Source: Carallia brachiata (Eukaryota > Streptophyta > Magnoliopsida > Malpighiales > Rhizophoraceae). From it: 64,000 nucleotides of DNA. A model generated the notes under the pieces. It made no database searches and had not been told where the DNA came from. It saw only the letters and a program-made list of their open reading frames with translations. The position numbers were made by a program, and so were the translations under genes. This document shows positions 12,664 to 24,884 of the stretch, piece after piece (position 1 is the first letter of the stretch; every line of letters starts with the position of its first letter). The stretch covers positions 1,825,376-1,889,375 of the forward strand of contig JADCRB010000030.1 of NCBI GenBank assembly GCA_021464245.1, read 5' to 3'.

Positions 12664-12985
12664 AACCACCCTTCGGAAGCGCGACTCCAACCTCATCAAC
12701 AAGAACCCCAAAATACCAGGTGGGGAATCCCAAAATCTGAAGGTCTCCTCACTAGAAGCTTCGATGTTGGTAAGAAAATTAGCACAATAGTTCCCCTCTC
12801 TCACTGTATGCTGAAGACGACAGTCCCACGACAACTGAAAGAGTCTACGACATTCAGCTAGGATAGCCAGGTGAAAATTCATGTCCCAATCCTCCATTTT
12901 AATTTTTTGCAGAGCCAGAAGAGAATCAGTTTCTCCAATGACATAGTGCCAGCCACGGTCCCAACCCCTTTTTTCTCCTGCAGAA
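12664..12985 (-). pseudogene. LINE-type RNase H domain relic
   Basis: The minus-strand frame holds an RNase H-like (RVT_3) domain as found at the C-terminus of plant L1-like LINEs: VIGETDSLLALQKI corresponds to the xESDSLLAV strand, ECRRLF to the central helix, and HTVREGNYCANFLTNIEA to the HVxREGNxxADxLA motif with the catalytic Asp replaced by Asn. It continues with PPGILGFLLMRLE and a stop. An impure A-rich stretch on the minus strand at 12567-12597 may be the LINE tail. It lies in DNA found only in duplicon A. Confidence 0.6.
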
Positions 12986-13375
12986 ATAAGCAGATGCAAT
13001 ATAAACGTATAGTAATCAATCAATTATTTTTTACAATTAGACGAATATTTTTTACACCAAAAAATCGAAAAGAATTACGTTTATTTTTGTTTAGTACTTC
13101 TAGAACCATGAATGATAGCTGCACCTGTGGACCCATTTCATTACAGACTTTTCTTCATCATTCGACATATTAACTATGAACAGAAAAGCCAAAGACGAAA
13201 CCTGAAGAATCCTGAGAGTGATTTGCAAAGAGGAAAGACTAATCCATAAGGCTTGGGAAGGGTGGGGCAACGTGTATTTAAAGTTGTAACTAGAAAATCA
13301 AAGGAACACTAATGTAAGATGAAAAGTATTGATAAGAAGCTCGATGTACTTCCAGAATAAGGTCTAGTCATAAGT

Positions 13376-13992
13376 AAAAATGTCAAAATAGGTCGTCGAG
13401 TCAGGTTCAGATTACGTCGCTCCGGGTTCAGATCATTTCTAATCGAGTTACTTATAAGTTAAATAATCTTCAGGTCATTTTGAGTTTAGTCATTTTGAGT
13501 TCGAGTTGAATTTAAGTCAATCTACTGGTTAGCTGCGTAGAATTTTTTTTAAAAAATTTTTGAAAATTTAAAAAATTCCAAAAATTTTGTTAAAAATTTT
13601 TAAAAATTAAAGAAAATCATAAGATAAAAAATAATTCAAGAAACTTCTTTTAAAAAATTCTTAAAACTCAAAATAACATTTAAAAATTCATAAAAAAATC
13701 AAAATATTTTAAAAAGAATTTATAATTAAAATTCATATTAAAAAATGTAATATATACTTTTTTAGCATAAAATATACTATAATCTTTTTATTTTATTTTT
13801 TGTTCTCTTAAGGGAAAAAAAATTGGGTCAAGTGGGTTATCCGAGTCAGATTTGAGTTTGACCCAAAAATTTTAGATCATTTTTAATTTAAATTATTTTA
13901 AGTTAAATCATTTTAAATTGTGTTCAAATCATATTTTTTTAGATAAATTTAAATTAATTCATCAAATCGAATCAAATTATGACACTCTTTAA
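13376..13992. mobile_element. hAT-like MITE, copy 1
   Basis: 617 bp. Flanked by 8-bp direct repeats TCATAAGT (13368-13375) and TCATGAGT (13993-14000), one mismatch. The left end has AAAAATGTCAAAATAGG; the right end, read on the minus strand, gives TTAAAGAGTGTCAT. The next 20 bases carry the GGTCGTCGRGT word shared with the copy at 19367. No coding capacity. An 8-bp target duplication points to the hAT superfamily. Confidence 0.7.
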
Positions 13993-14480
13993 TCATGAGT
14001 TTTATGATCATTAGCCAGCAACCACAAGCTTGGAAGTGGCTGACGAGGCGGCCGATGCTCAAATGATGCCACGTGTCAACAACGGATATTTTCATGTTTA
14101 GAACGTTCTATTATTTATCCAAATTTTGGGTGATGGCGTAGATCTAATATAATGGTAGATTCCAAAATAAAAGAAGAAAAAGAAAAAAGGAAAAGAAACT
14201 CACAGCTACATAAAATTTTAAATAGACGTAGTGTTTTTTTTTTTATTGCACTAAGAGAAAAAGAACAAAATAAAATAACAAATAACTAAACGAGATTTTT
14301 AGCCACCCCCACCAAACATATGAAGTATAGATGCAATCCCAAGTGGGGGTTTTTCCCACAGCTTGAGCTACCCCTCGCTAGAAGCCCTAGATTGGCTAAA
14401 AAATCTATACGGGAATTACTTCACGCAATGTATATTGCATTTTGCATTTCCGTACTTGTCCAAGCAGGCTCAAGTACTCA

Positions 14481-14544
14481 ACCATAATAAAGCAATCTAT
14501 GTCAAAAAAAAAAAAAAAAAAAAAAAAACCATAATAAAGCAATC
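14481..14544 (+). repeat. Tail-only retro-insertion: TATGTC plus A-run between 17-bp repeats
   Basis: The 17-mer ACCATAATAAAGCAATC occurs at 14481-14497 and again, identical, at 14528-14544. Between the copies lie TATGTC and 24 A. Duplicons B (about 32015) and C (about 42850) have a single related copy of the site and no A-run, so this is an insertion in A. Confidence 0.75.
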
Positions 14545-14694
14545 GATGATTTTTTTTTTTTTTGTTTATTTGTAGAAGAAATGGGCATACCATCTTTTGA
14601 GAGAGGAGAATGAGAGAAAAATTGAGATTCAAATCTCAATTTTTCATTTTAAAAGTTTTTGAATTGTAGGCCAATATCTCTAATCACTTCAACT

Positions 14695-15357
14695 CATGGA
14701 ATTGAAAACTGGACCGGACCGGCCGGTTCAACCGGAAAAACCGGGAACCGGTCCTAGGTCCGGTCCGGTTCATGTCTAAAAATGGAATTCGGACCGAACC
14801 GAAAAAAAACCGGTCAAGAACCGGATAAAACCGGTCAAGAACCGGGAAAACCGGGAAAACCGGGACCGGTTGAACCGGGTGAACCGGTTCAATTTAAATT
14901 AAAAAATTTTAAATTATAATTTAACCCAAAACTTTATCTAAATTATAATTAAAACTCTAATTTTAACTAAAAATTCTAATTTAGTCCTCAATTGATTAAA
15001 ATTTTCAATTTAATCTTTAAAATTTAAAAATTAATATTTAATCACTACTTATAAATATTATTTTTTAAATTAATTTTTATAAATTATATTTTGTTAAATA
15101 TACCAATTGTAATATTTTTAATGTATGTAAATATTAGTATAATTCTTAAAATACACTTTATTTTAAATATTTATTATCATTCTTATATAATATAACATTT
15201 TATATAATTATATAAGCTATATAAAAATTTAATTTTTATATATTTAATATTAAATACCGGTTTTACCGGTTTAACCGCGGTTTTACCGGTCGAACCGGTT
15301 GAATCTTGAATCTCTCAGTTTTCCGGTTCAATGATCGGTTCGGTTCTGAGAACTTTG
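14695..15357. mobile_element. hAT-like non-autonomous element rich in AACCGG words
   Basis: 663 bp flanked by exact 8-bp repeats CTTCAACT at 14687-14694 and 15358-15365. Both ends are packed with ACCGGTTC/GAACCGGT words in both orientations (14709-14890 and 15255-15345) around an AT-rich core with no reading frame. The same family, with a different insertion, occurs at 34561. Confidence 0.7.
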
Positions 15358-16896
15358 CTTCAACTACATTCAATCGATGATTTTAATTGCACTTTTGAAT
15401 TCCCATCACTCAAAAGGAAAAAAAAAAAAAAAAAAAGGGGGAAACTGGCGTACACACAGTAGCCATCAACTACACGGAGTCGCTGTCATCGGCATCGTCA
15501 TTGGTTTGGGCATCGTGTCATAGTCCATGGATCATAGCTTTTGTGGACGCCTTGAAGCCATGGGCCTATTCATATGTTCTTTTAGGCATTATTGGATATT
15601 CTTGGTCATCGAAACCATCTATATTTTGCGCAATAATGGGCATGGCCCATCAGGCTCTATCACTTCCAGATCTGAATCCAATACGAGCTCCCCACTCTAG
15701 CTCTCGGTTTATTACATTGCTTTTCAATTGGCACTATATTCCACCATCTAAAAATTACATTAAATTTTTATTAATTTGATTTAAATCGGAAAGCACTTAT
15801 TAAAAGGACAAAATTCTCTTAGTGCATATTTTTCTTTATACACAAGGTTTGAATTAAAGACCTTATTTAAAAGGAACTAAATTCTAACTATTTGGACCAA
15901 CAGGAGACCGAATTTTGAGTTCATGATTGAAGTCGGCTACGAATTTTGCTAAAGTTAAGTAATGAGGTTAAACTTACGTTTTACCACGTAAAGCAAAATA
16001 TGTCATAACTATATAGTTTCTTTGTGCTCTCTTTAAACAAGAGTCACAATTTTTCTTACTGAAATTGTGGACAATATCCTTAATTTCTCATTTTTAGCTA
16101 AAAAAAAAATGGCTTGAGGAAATAATCATTCTTCTCATTTTACGCCATCGAGCTCTGCTAAACTTTTGGATGGTTCCCTGATGTTTCCCGATTAGTTGTT
16201 TTTGTTTCCCGATTGGTTTGACAAATAGTCCCCAACCCGTGCATATAAGCAAGAACCCACCCCAACACTGTCAAAATTATCCTGATTAAAATTTAAGAAA
16301 AACGTTGTAAGGTCGCCCGTTTGACTGAAACCAATTTGCCTTTTTCCTCTTTCATTTTTTCACTATTTAGTTTTAAGATTAATAATTGGCGTATAAGATT
16401 TTGGTTAGCGATCCATTAAAAAGATAACATTTAATAAAGTTTAAAGATAGGATCCATTGTAAAATTTCTATCTAGGTTGATTGATTTTAAATATAAAGGT
16501 CATGATTTCAAAATGTTTTTTGGTCCATGATGATTTTAAAATGTAGTCATCCTCATTTTTGCTTTTGATTGTAAAATTCTACAAGAAGAGCTTGTAATTT
16601 AGTCTTACTTCCAGCCGAATAAATTTAATAAAGAGGAATGGATTAAAAATTAAAATTTATTTTTAAATCTCACCTAAACACCTAGTCTTTTGAATTTTCA
16701 AAGTCTTTATAAGAAAACTATGAGTTCAAATAGTCATCATCCTTATTGATTAAGAATATAGTCAAGAATTCAATTCTTACCACACTCCTCTTCTTCTTTT
16801 CCTGATATGAGTTTAACCCTGTCTCTAAAATAAAAAAGAAAGTCATTAGTTGAATTGGGCCTCTTGCTTTGGTACCACTGTGTACAAATATATCTC

Positions 16897-16920
16897 ATAT
16901 ATATATATATATATATATAT
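16897..16920. repeat. (AT)12 microsatellite
   Basis: Twelve perfect AT units inside duplicon A. The matching positions of B (about 33420) and C (about 45080) lack the expansion. Confidence 0.9.
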
Positions 16921-19366
16921 AAGCAGAAACATTATAGTTCAATGTATAGTTGGTAAAGGTTTGGGTGTTGGATGAGAATTGAATCCTACTAAGAGCAATT
17001 TGTGGGATTAAATTTATTTTGAATTTCAGATATTTTAAATAGTTTAATAATACTTACATCTCTTTAATAACTTTATAAGATATCACCCTTACTTATCATT
17101 TTTTTGACCTAAGAAAAGAGAAAAAAAAAATATGCTCTTCTCAACATTTACTGTTATCACTGATTGATTTTTACTCTTTTCTTCTTTTTTTTTAATTTTT
17201 TTATTTTGGGTGTATCAAGTTCATTTTTTTTTTTACAGAAATATCAAGAAGTTGATTGTGCGCTTACTGCACAACAAAATCATTCTCCACTGCCTAATAA
17301 ATCTCAATCACATTTTCCCCCTACTTTGTACTATCTTTATTAAGGAAACGAAAATACTTTATGTATGCACATGTCTATCAAATCTTGAATTCCCCTGGTC
17401 TCACAATTAATAATTAATGGACTGTATAAGGGAATGACAGTCCTTGAAGGCCTCTGCCAGCCTGAAGAGGCCAACGCCGATCCCAAAAATAAGAAGAAAA
17501 TACTGTGTTATGCTTTTTTACTCAAATATGCTGCAGATGAACAAAACTGGGAAGGCCGAAAGTAATGTCCATTTGCGTGTTTTAATGTTTCGAAATTATG
17601 CCCAAAATTACTGTCGAAAGGGTGGTTTAGTCGTAACTCATATTCGAGTGTTTTTACTGACACTTTTTAGAAATTAAAAAAAAATTTAAATGTGAATATA
17701 ATATTAAATTTTAAGTTTATTAATATTGCAATTGAGTTTAGAGAAAATTTAGTTGGACTCAACAGTACTATGACAGTAAGTATTTTTTATGGGGATTAAA
17801 TGAAAATATTAATAAGTAACTTTAATCTTAATTCACAAATATAAATACGATAACTAATATACTTGTAATACAATGCGATGAAAAAAGAAAAAGCCTAGAA
17901 TCATGAATATTCTCTATTTCTCTATCGGGTTTGGATCAAGAGCCCGATCAATGTCCATCTTAAGCTGTCCACCCTAATTTAGGGTAGGTTTCAGTCTATT
18001 ATGAAGGAAATTTAAAAAAATGAAGAAAGTATTTGGCCAAAAAAATGAAAGTATTTTTTTTGGTGAGGTTTTTTGGTTTTATTATTAAGATGTACAATTT
18101 CGTTAACATATGATTTAGTTACTTTTTTATAACATACACAAAAATTGTAACAAAAAATTTAAGCGCATTGCCTTATTTTAGTCACTTATAAAGTAGTAAG
18201 TAATTATAGCCAATATTTTATGTCAGCTCATTTATTGCAGCTATATTTTTACCGTTTAGTAAAAGGTAATTCCTTTTAAATGATTGTAAATCACTTATAT
18301 TATATATTTTGAATTCAACATATTTCGGTAATTGCTGAGGGGATACATAACCTTAGTCTCTCTTGCAACTTGGATGTACTAATAGAGAACGAAATAAAAT
18401 GCAAAAGTTCATATGAATACTTATTGATTGCATTTTTTAGACGATAGATAAAGTTCAAATCACAATTTGTTGCTTGTTTACAGCATGTAGGAAAATGATA
18501 AAGACTTTTTTTGTCATTTTGAATTTTACTTTCCTTCTTAGAAAAAATTTGATCGGAAAAATATATGACCCTATTTTTCAAATTTTTTTAATGTAAAGTG
18601 AAAACGAGACGTATATATTGTGAGAATGTAAAAAATTAAAAGGAATTCCAAAATTTGAAGAGGGAGTAAAGTTATTTATTCAGATTTGTAGTCAGAAATC
18701 TATAATAGTGACCTACTTATTTACTTATGTGTTAAATATTTGTTTTTGATGCTTTGCCTGGTGTATTGTAGTATGTCTCAAGAGATAGACGAAGAATTCA
18801 ACTTGAGTTAGTCTGAGAACGAAAGTGAGAGTAGTAAAGTTTTTAAAGATTCATTTTGGGATGAGGCTGATTGTCCCATAAATTATTCTTGGGGATGCAT
18901 AGTTGCAATTAAGCACTCCATTAATTTATTGGAAGCAATTTTGATTTATAAGATATAGCAAAGTTAAATTCAACTTAAGTTCAAACTATGTTACAGATTG
19001 CCTTTACACTTGTTGAAGCCGACATCTTATACAACACATGGTAAAAAAATAATTAATTACAAAATATTTCAGAGATATATGTAGAAAATTTACAAGAGTC
19101 TTTCTTTGTTATTTGAACGTACTTTTTTTTTTTTTCCATAAGTATATTTGAGAGATTTTCTTATTATTTTTTTCTTTTGTAACATGTTTTTTTGGAGTAT
19201 AGTGTTTTATTCTTTTGTTATTATTTTTTTTTACTATAATATTTTATAAGTATAAAATATTAATTATAGTCAACGTAGCACTCCACAATGCAGTCAAAAA
19301 TTTTTGAATGTGTATTATATTTATATTAATTAAATAATAGAATCCTACAATTTAACTTATTATAAT

Positions 19367-19973
19367 TAGAAATGTCAAAACGAGTCGTCGGATTAGGTCG
19401 GGTGGGTCACTTCGAGTTTAGGTTATTTATGAGTAAAATGATTTTTCGATCATTTTGGGTTATGTCACTTCTGAGTCAACATACAAGTTAGCGACGTCAT
19501 CAAAATAATAGCATGACATTTTTTTAATTTAAAAATTTTTAAAATTTAGAAATTTTTGTGAAAAAATCTAAAAAATCAAAGAAAATCATACAATCAAAAA
19601 TGATTCAAGAAACTTTTTTTTTAAATTCTAAAAACTCAAAATAAAATTTAAAAATTTATAAAAAATCTCAAAATATATTGAAAAGTAATTTATAATTAAA
19701 ATTTATATTGAAACTAATGTAATCTATACTTTTTATAATATAAAATATATTATTCATATGTTATAATCTTTTTATTTTATTTTTTTATTTTCTAAGAAAA
19801 TTTTTTTTGAATCATATCGATTATTTTGATCCAGTTCGAATTTGACCTAAACTTTTCAAGTCAATTTAAATTTAAGTCATTTGGAGTTAAACTATTTCAA
19901 GTCAGGTTTAGATCGCATTTTTTAGATAAGTTCAAATCAATTCGTTAAATGCGGTGATAATTCGACACTTCTA
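19367..19973. mobile_element. hAT-like MITE, copy 2
   Basis: 607 bp, same family as 13376-13992. The left end is TAGAAATGTCAAAACGAG; the right end read in reverse is TAGAAGTGTCGAAT. The flanks share ATTATAA (19359-19365 and 19974-19980), consistent with a nearly 8-bp target duplication. The inside resembles copy 1 throughout, including GGTCGTCGG/GAGTC at the start and the AAATCGCATTTTTTAGATAA-like zone near the end. No ORF. Confidence 0.65.
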
Positions 19974-20647
19974 ATTATAACTTACTTTAATTTATTGTAT
20001 TTGCAAAAAATCTTCTAAAAATGCTTTTATTCCTTTTCAGCTTTCGAGGTCGGCCATCCAAGTGCTTTCCATGTCACGCACGTGCTTTCCATTTTCCATT
20101 TTTAATTAAATTTTTCTTTTTTCCTATTTTTGGTTTTTTTTTGCCCGCATTTCTTTTTTCCTATTGGGCCACGTTGATGGGGACAAGGTTGTATAGAGTT
20201 ACGAAACTTTTTCGTTCTCTGTCCATACAAGACTGGCTAGTGGCTACAAAAGTCCGCAACTAAAGGGTCGCAAGACAAAACGAGCATGCGTAGAGAATGC
20301 ACAAATTCTTAAAGAAAATATTAAATAATAATATTAAAATAATAATAAAATAATAATAATTAAATAAAATAATATAAATTATTACATAATTATAATTAAA
20401 ATATATATTTATATATATTTAATTACTGAATATTATAAAATAAATTATATAATTATTTTATTATTATTTAAAACTAAACAACAAAGTAAAGCTCCACTTA
20501 CAAAGCAATGGCTCCCACGTGGGAAAAACCAAAAGGTGTCGTTGTCTACTCAGCACAAATAAACGACACTCTAAAAGCCTGCCTCAAAAGCTTTACTAGG
20601 ACCCTCATCAGCGTTTCATTCATTCATTTGTGGACAACACTTTACCG

Positions 20648-20678
20648 AGAGAGAGAGAGGGAGAAAGAGAGAGAGAGG
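20648..20678. repeat. GA-rich microsatellite
   Basis: Interrupted GA repeat of about 31 bp, roughly 450 bp upstream of AAA gene 1. The homologous promoters of genes 2 and 3 have poly-T/A at this point instead. Confidence 0.8.
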
Positions 20679-21117
20679 ACGTTTAATCTTAAAAAGTCCA
20701 ATTTTATTAGGTATATCTGAATATATAAATAATATAAGATATTTAATAATTAATTAAAAAAATTAATTAATTAATATATGTCATTCAAAAAATCATTTAC
20801 CACTTATACCATAACAAAACCATGGCAATTTTGTGATATAAAAACTTAGTTACATATGAACACACATCCACTAATCTCCCAAACGAGATGTCTTTGATGT
20901 ATGTCTTTACAATGTACTAAAGAGTCTTCGCTGGTTGCTAATATTTACTTCTATGACAAGCGTCATATCTAAAGCTATAGCCTTGCCTACCTTGGCTTTT
21001 TTCATAGTGCCCAGGTGAGCTTGACAGTTGAGACTGGCTCACACTGAAAACACCATATACATCCACCTTCTCCTTCATCTTTCAGCTCTCCAAATCTCTG
21101 CAATTTTGCTCATAATA

Positions 21118-23719
21118 ATGATATTTTCTACCAAAGAAATGCCTTCGCCCTCATCGTTGTTCTCTGCCTACGCTTCCATTGCCACCTCAATGATGCTGGT
21201 CCGGTCGCTAATCAATGATCTTGTGCCTCAGCCAATCAGAGGCTATCTCCTCTCCACTTTTCGTCACTTCTTCAAGCAAAGTTCTTCTCATTTCACTTTG
21301 GTTATCGACGAGTCTGCTGGAATTGCAATAAACCAAATTTATCATGCGGCTGAGACCTACCTCTGCACCAAAATTAGTCCCAACACCGAAAGGCTCAAAA
21401 TTAGCAAAACCCCTAGAGAGAAGAACTTGACCATCAGGCTTGAGAAAGGAGAGAAGATTGCCGACCAATATGAAGGGATTGAGCTGAAATGGAAGTTTGT
21501 CTGCGTGGAGAGTGAAAGGAGTCCCAGCGATTTGCATAGGCCCATGAGTGCAAAATCTGAGAATCGATCATTTGAACTGAGTTTCCTCAAGAAGTACAAG
21601 GAAAAAGTTCTGGGGTCATATGTTCCGTACATTCTTGAAAGAGCAAAAAAAATTAATGATGAAAAAAGAGTCTTGAGGATGCACACACTGAACAATTCTC
21701 ATGGAGGCATCATGTGGGACTCCGTCAATCTTGAACACCCGGCAACATTTGAGAACTTGGCTATGGAGCCAGACCTGAAAAATGCTGTTATTGAGGATTT
21801 AAACAGGTTTGTCAAGAGGAAGGAATTCTATAAGAGAGTAGGGAGGGCATGGAAACGTGGGTATTTGTTGTATGGGCCACCAGGTACCGGAAAATCAAGC
21901 TTAGTTGCTGCCATGGCCAACCACTTGAAGTTCGACGTGTACGATTTGCAGCTTGCCGACATCATGCGGGATTCGGATCTGAGAAGATTGTTGATGGCAA
22001 CTGGGAATAGATCCATTCTTGTGATTGAAGATATTGATTGCAGCGTCGATTTGCCTGATAGACGAAATCCGGATGAACGCCAGAAGTTTGAGGTCCAGGT
22101 TAGTTTTCTTTTTTTCTTTTTTAATTTCTTTGCTTAAATTTTCCTGAAGAATGGGGTCTTGAATTCAATCTTCATGTCATTCATCGACAACGTAATTGTT
22201 CTTGTCCATTATTTTTTTTTTTTGGGAATCTTAATGCTCCAATTCATGGTATTTCACTTTTTGTTCTTTTTTGGGTGGAAAAGCTCTGTTTCTGGCCTGT
22301 TTCAAAATTTCTTTATTTCCACCAACGCTCGGGAGGGAGATTAAATTAATCTCTCGTAAATTCCAATATTGGCTGATTGGCTGTGTTAATTGATTTGTCT
22401 CAACTATTTTGAAATTTGAAGATCAACACAAGATCTTAAAATATGATTGCTGACATTACAATTTTCTACATCTCTATTTAGTCGTCTTGCACAACTTTAA
22501 ATTAGGATTGCTTCGCCGACGTACTTGTAAAAACTAGAAGCTCCCATCACTGACTTCAATATTCTTGAAGTCTCTACAACGTCTACCGATGTTGAGCTAG
22601 CCGACCTTACACTAATGTAAATAGGTGGTGTGCCCGTACTGTAAAGTGGTGATGTGAGAGACCAAAAATATGAAATATGTGTGTGTGTGCCATGTGCCGT
22701 GCCGTGAAAAGTGAGAAATAAGTGAATCAAGTGTGATGGCCTGTGTGCATATGAAATGGAGTTTGAGTGGTCAAAGAAGTCAATGATGGTGTGCTGTAGG
22801 GTGAGTGAGTAGCGTAAGTGGAAGAAACAATATAAAAAAAGAGTGGGTGTGTAGTGTGTGTCATGTACTAAGAAGAAACTATAAAAAATAATAAAGTGTG
22901 TTTGTTTTCTTTTAAAGATTTTATTATGAATTTTATTTCTCCCAATTCAACAAAATTTGTTTATTTGATACATTTCTGTTTTCTATAGTCCTTGTGAATA
23001 AAATGGGCCGATTCCCAAACACTCTCTCGTCTTTTTGTTGCTGGCAACCAACATACAGACAGACAAAGCTTGTCCGTTTTCCTAGCTGGGCTGCCAGGGG
23101 TCTGTCAAAATTTTGTTTCCCTTGCCTGAAATAAGCCAAAGTTCTGATCTTGGATTAGAATCTCATCTTATGTGGTGGCATGTGCAGTTGTTTTGGATTT
23201 AAGTAGAAAAATCAGCGAAAGTTGTTAATGCTAACAATAATTCCATGATCATCTTTGGACTCTTTCCTGATCTGATGTCTAATTGTTTTGCCGCAGTTGA
23301 CATTATCTGGACTGCTAAATTTCATTGATGGGTTATGGTCAAGTTGTGGGGATGAAAGAATCATTGTGTTTACCACCAATCATAAGGATAGGCTTGACCC
23401 TGCATTGCTGCGTCCAGGGCGCATGGACATGCACATTCACATGGGCTATTGCACGTCTCATGGGTTCAGAATTTTGGCCTTCAACTACTTGGGAATCAAC
23501 GGCCATCATAGGCTCTTTGGAGAGATTGAGGGCTTACTGGCCAGCACAGAGGTCACTCCTGCACAAATTGCTGAAGAACTCATGAAGACCGAAGATGCTG
23601 ATATTGCACTTGAAGGGCTTGTCAAGCTCCTCAAGCGAAAGAAATTTGAAGGCGACGATGGAGATGCAAACGAGGCTGGGATTCGAGAAGCTAAGAGGCA
23701 GAAAATTGGCACATGCTGA
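21118..23719 (+). CDS. BCS1-like AAA-ATPase, gene 1 of a tandem triplet
   Basis: Two exons, 21118-22098 and 23297-23719, joined by GT-AG, give 467 aa. The start is the first in-frame ATG; the frame is open further upstream without an ATG. Residues 8-32 form a hydrophobic N-terminal segment (YASIATSMMLVRSLI), followed by the AAA-associated domain to about 200. Walker A is GPPGTGKS at 253-260, Walker B LVIEDID at 301-307, sensor 1 VFTTNHK near 351-357, and the second region of homology LDPALLRPGRMDMHI near 360-374. The acidic/basic C-terminus ends KRQKIGTC. Family members (AtOM66/HSR4 and ASD-like ATPases) are ATP-driven membrane-anchored proteins of mitochondrial outer membrane or ER, often induced by stress or salicylate. 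All catalytic residues are present, so it looks functional. The intron is 1198 bp. Confidence 0.92.
22430..22970. other. Intron segment present in AAA genes 1 and 2 but not 3
   Basis: About 540 bp of intron 1 (matched in gene 2 at about 38410-38960, with a GT microsatellite near 38675) is absent from gene 3, whose intron is 659 bp. Terminal repeats and target duplications were not found, so insertion in A/B or loss in C cannot be told apart. No coding sequence is seen. Confidence 0.5.
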
Positions 23720-23792
23720 GAAACCTGTTACTGTTAGGAAAGCTCCAAGGAAATCCACCAAAAGATGCATTTAGTGAGCCCAGGCTTAATCA

Positions 23793-24291
23793 CGTATGCA
23801 ATTTTTTACTCTTAAATTTTTATATTATTTTACATATTAGTTCTAAATTTTTTTAATTTTTTATTTAAATTTTAAATTTTTTAATTTTTTATTAAATTAA
23901 TTTTTTTATTTATAAAAAGTAATCAATTCGTTAATAAATAAGTTTAAATTAATAGAAATTATTAAAAAAAAAGTCAAACACATGAATTCAATATTTTTTC
24001 CATCAATAAATATGTACATTAAATATTCCTTAATTAACAAATACGCAAATTCAATGCATAATATTCATATTTTTTTTAATTAAAAAGATATTCAATTTAT
24101 ATATTTAACTTTTTTTTCAAATAATTTTTGTAAAGTCAAAATTATTTTTTAATAAATTGATGACTTTCTGTCAATAGATGAACTGATTTGGTAGAAAATC
24201 AAAAAATTTAAATTTTAAATAAAATTTAAAAAAATTTAAAACTCATATGTTAAAAAAATATAAAAATTTATGATTAAAAAAATACATATCC
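23793..24291. mobile_element. MITE downstream of AAA gene 1
   Basis: 499 bp of very AT-rich DNA between imperfect 8-bp repeats CTTAATCA (23785-23792) and CTTGATGA (24292-24299). The copy behind gene 2 (39789-40248) sits at the same place. Duplicon C has a single uninterrupted CTTAATCA near 50576, an empty site. The ends pair imperfectly as GTATGCAATTTTTT and, reversed, GATATGTATTTTTTT. Confidence 0.6.
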
Positions 24292-24544
24292 CTTGATGAT
24301 GCACATATGTATTGTATTTCGTCTAGCCTACTGCAATAGGTTACGAGTAATTTAAGATCACAAATGTCATATTCTCAGAGAGATTTGACTACCATCTGAA
24401 TTCCTGAAGGTATGTACACCAACATTGGAAATAGGACAGAAATTAATAGCAGCATAATTAATTAGCTAACGATTCTAACAAAAAACTCCGAATTAGACAC
24501 AGCTGACTCCCCGTGCCAAGACAGTTTTCCCAAATTAGACAAAG

Positions 24545-24884
24545 CTAGAGAATCTGCCGCTCAATTGACAGACCTGCACTACTTCTCCCAAAGTAGAGAT
24601 GGAAAACTCCCTCGTCTTCGCAAACAACAGACCTGCGATTTTGTATCCTTCCAGCTAGTGGGTAAAATTTGGTTAGTGTTTTTGACAGTGAATGTTTTAG
24701 AACAGCCAATTCGTCCCATGGAGTAAAAGAACACAAAGAAAACGTAAATTGGTGGAGCTAACCTGTCTAGGAGGGAGAGTTTGAATGTCCTAAGGTGATT
24801 GGGTGTTGGTGAAGATGATTTGATGAAACTTCTTGAAGTGACATTAACTTCATTCTTGGAGCATGAGAAAGAAGTGTGGAGCAT
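24545..24884 (-). pseudogene. BAHD acyltransferase, N-terminal fragment
   Basis: The minus strand encodes the start of a vinorine-synthase-like BAHD acyl-CoA transferase: EVNVTSRSFIKSSSPTPNHL, then SLLDRLAPPIYVFFVFFY in one frame, and after a frameshift near 24720 DELAVLKHSLSKTLTKFYPL and AGRIQ in the next. It stops after about 115 of the usual 430-450 residues, before the catalytic HxxxD and the DFGWG motif. A shorter remnant of the same fragment follows AAA gene 3 (about 50860-50920). The corresponding segment behind gene 2 is deleted. Confidence 0.75.

Larger units (their letters stand above)
10147..21117. repeat. Duplicon A: non-coding block upstream of AAA gene 1
   Basis: Collinear with the blocks before AAA genes 2 and 3. 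Shared landmarks include the GCCGTTAGCTCCTT segment (10650, 11220), the GCTTGAGC/TAGATTGGCTAAAAAA segment (14360-14400), the CATAGTCCATGG/GGGCCTATTCAT segment (15520-15570) and the promoter-side segment at 20500-20640. Relative to B and C it has gained about 1.28 kb at 11870-13145 with an RNase H relic, two hAT-like MITEs (13376, 19367), a further hAT-like element (14695) and a tail-only insertion (14481). No gene is recognised here besides these relics. Confidence 0.7.

Noticed and set aside
21028..21117. N-terminal extension of AAA gene 1 (and of gene 3) upstream of 21118
   Set aside because: The open frame starts only at a TTG; the first ATG is at 21118, and it is conserved in all three genes.
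24545..24884. Functional BAHD acyltransferase
   Set aside because: Only about a quarter of the protein, with a frameshift and neither HxxxD nor DFGWG.
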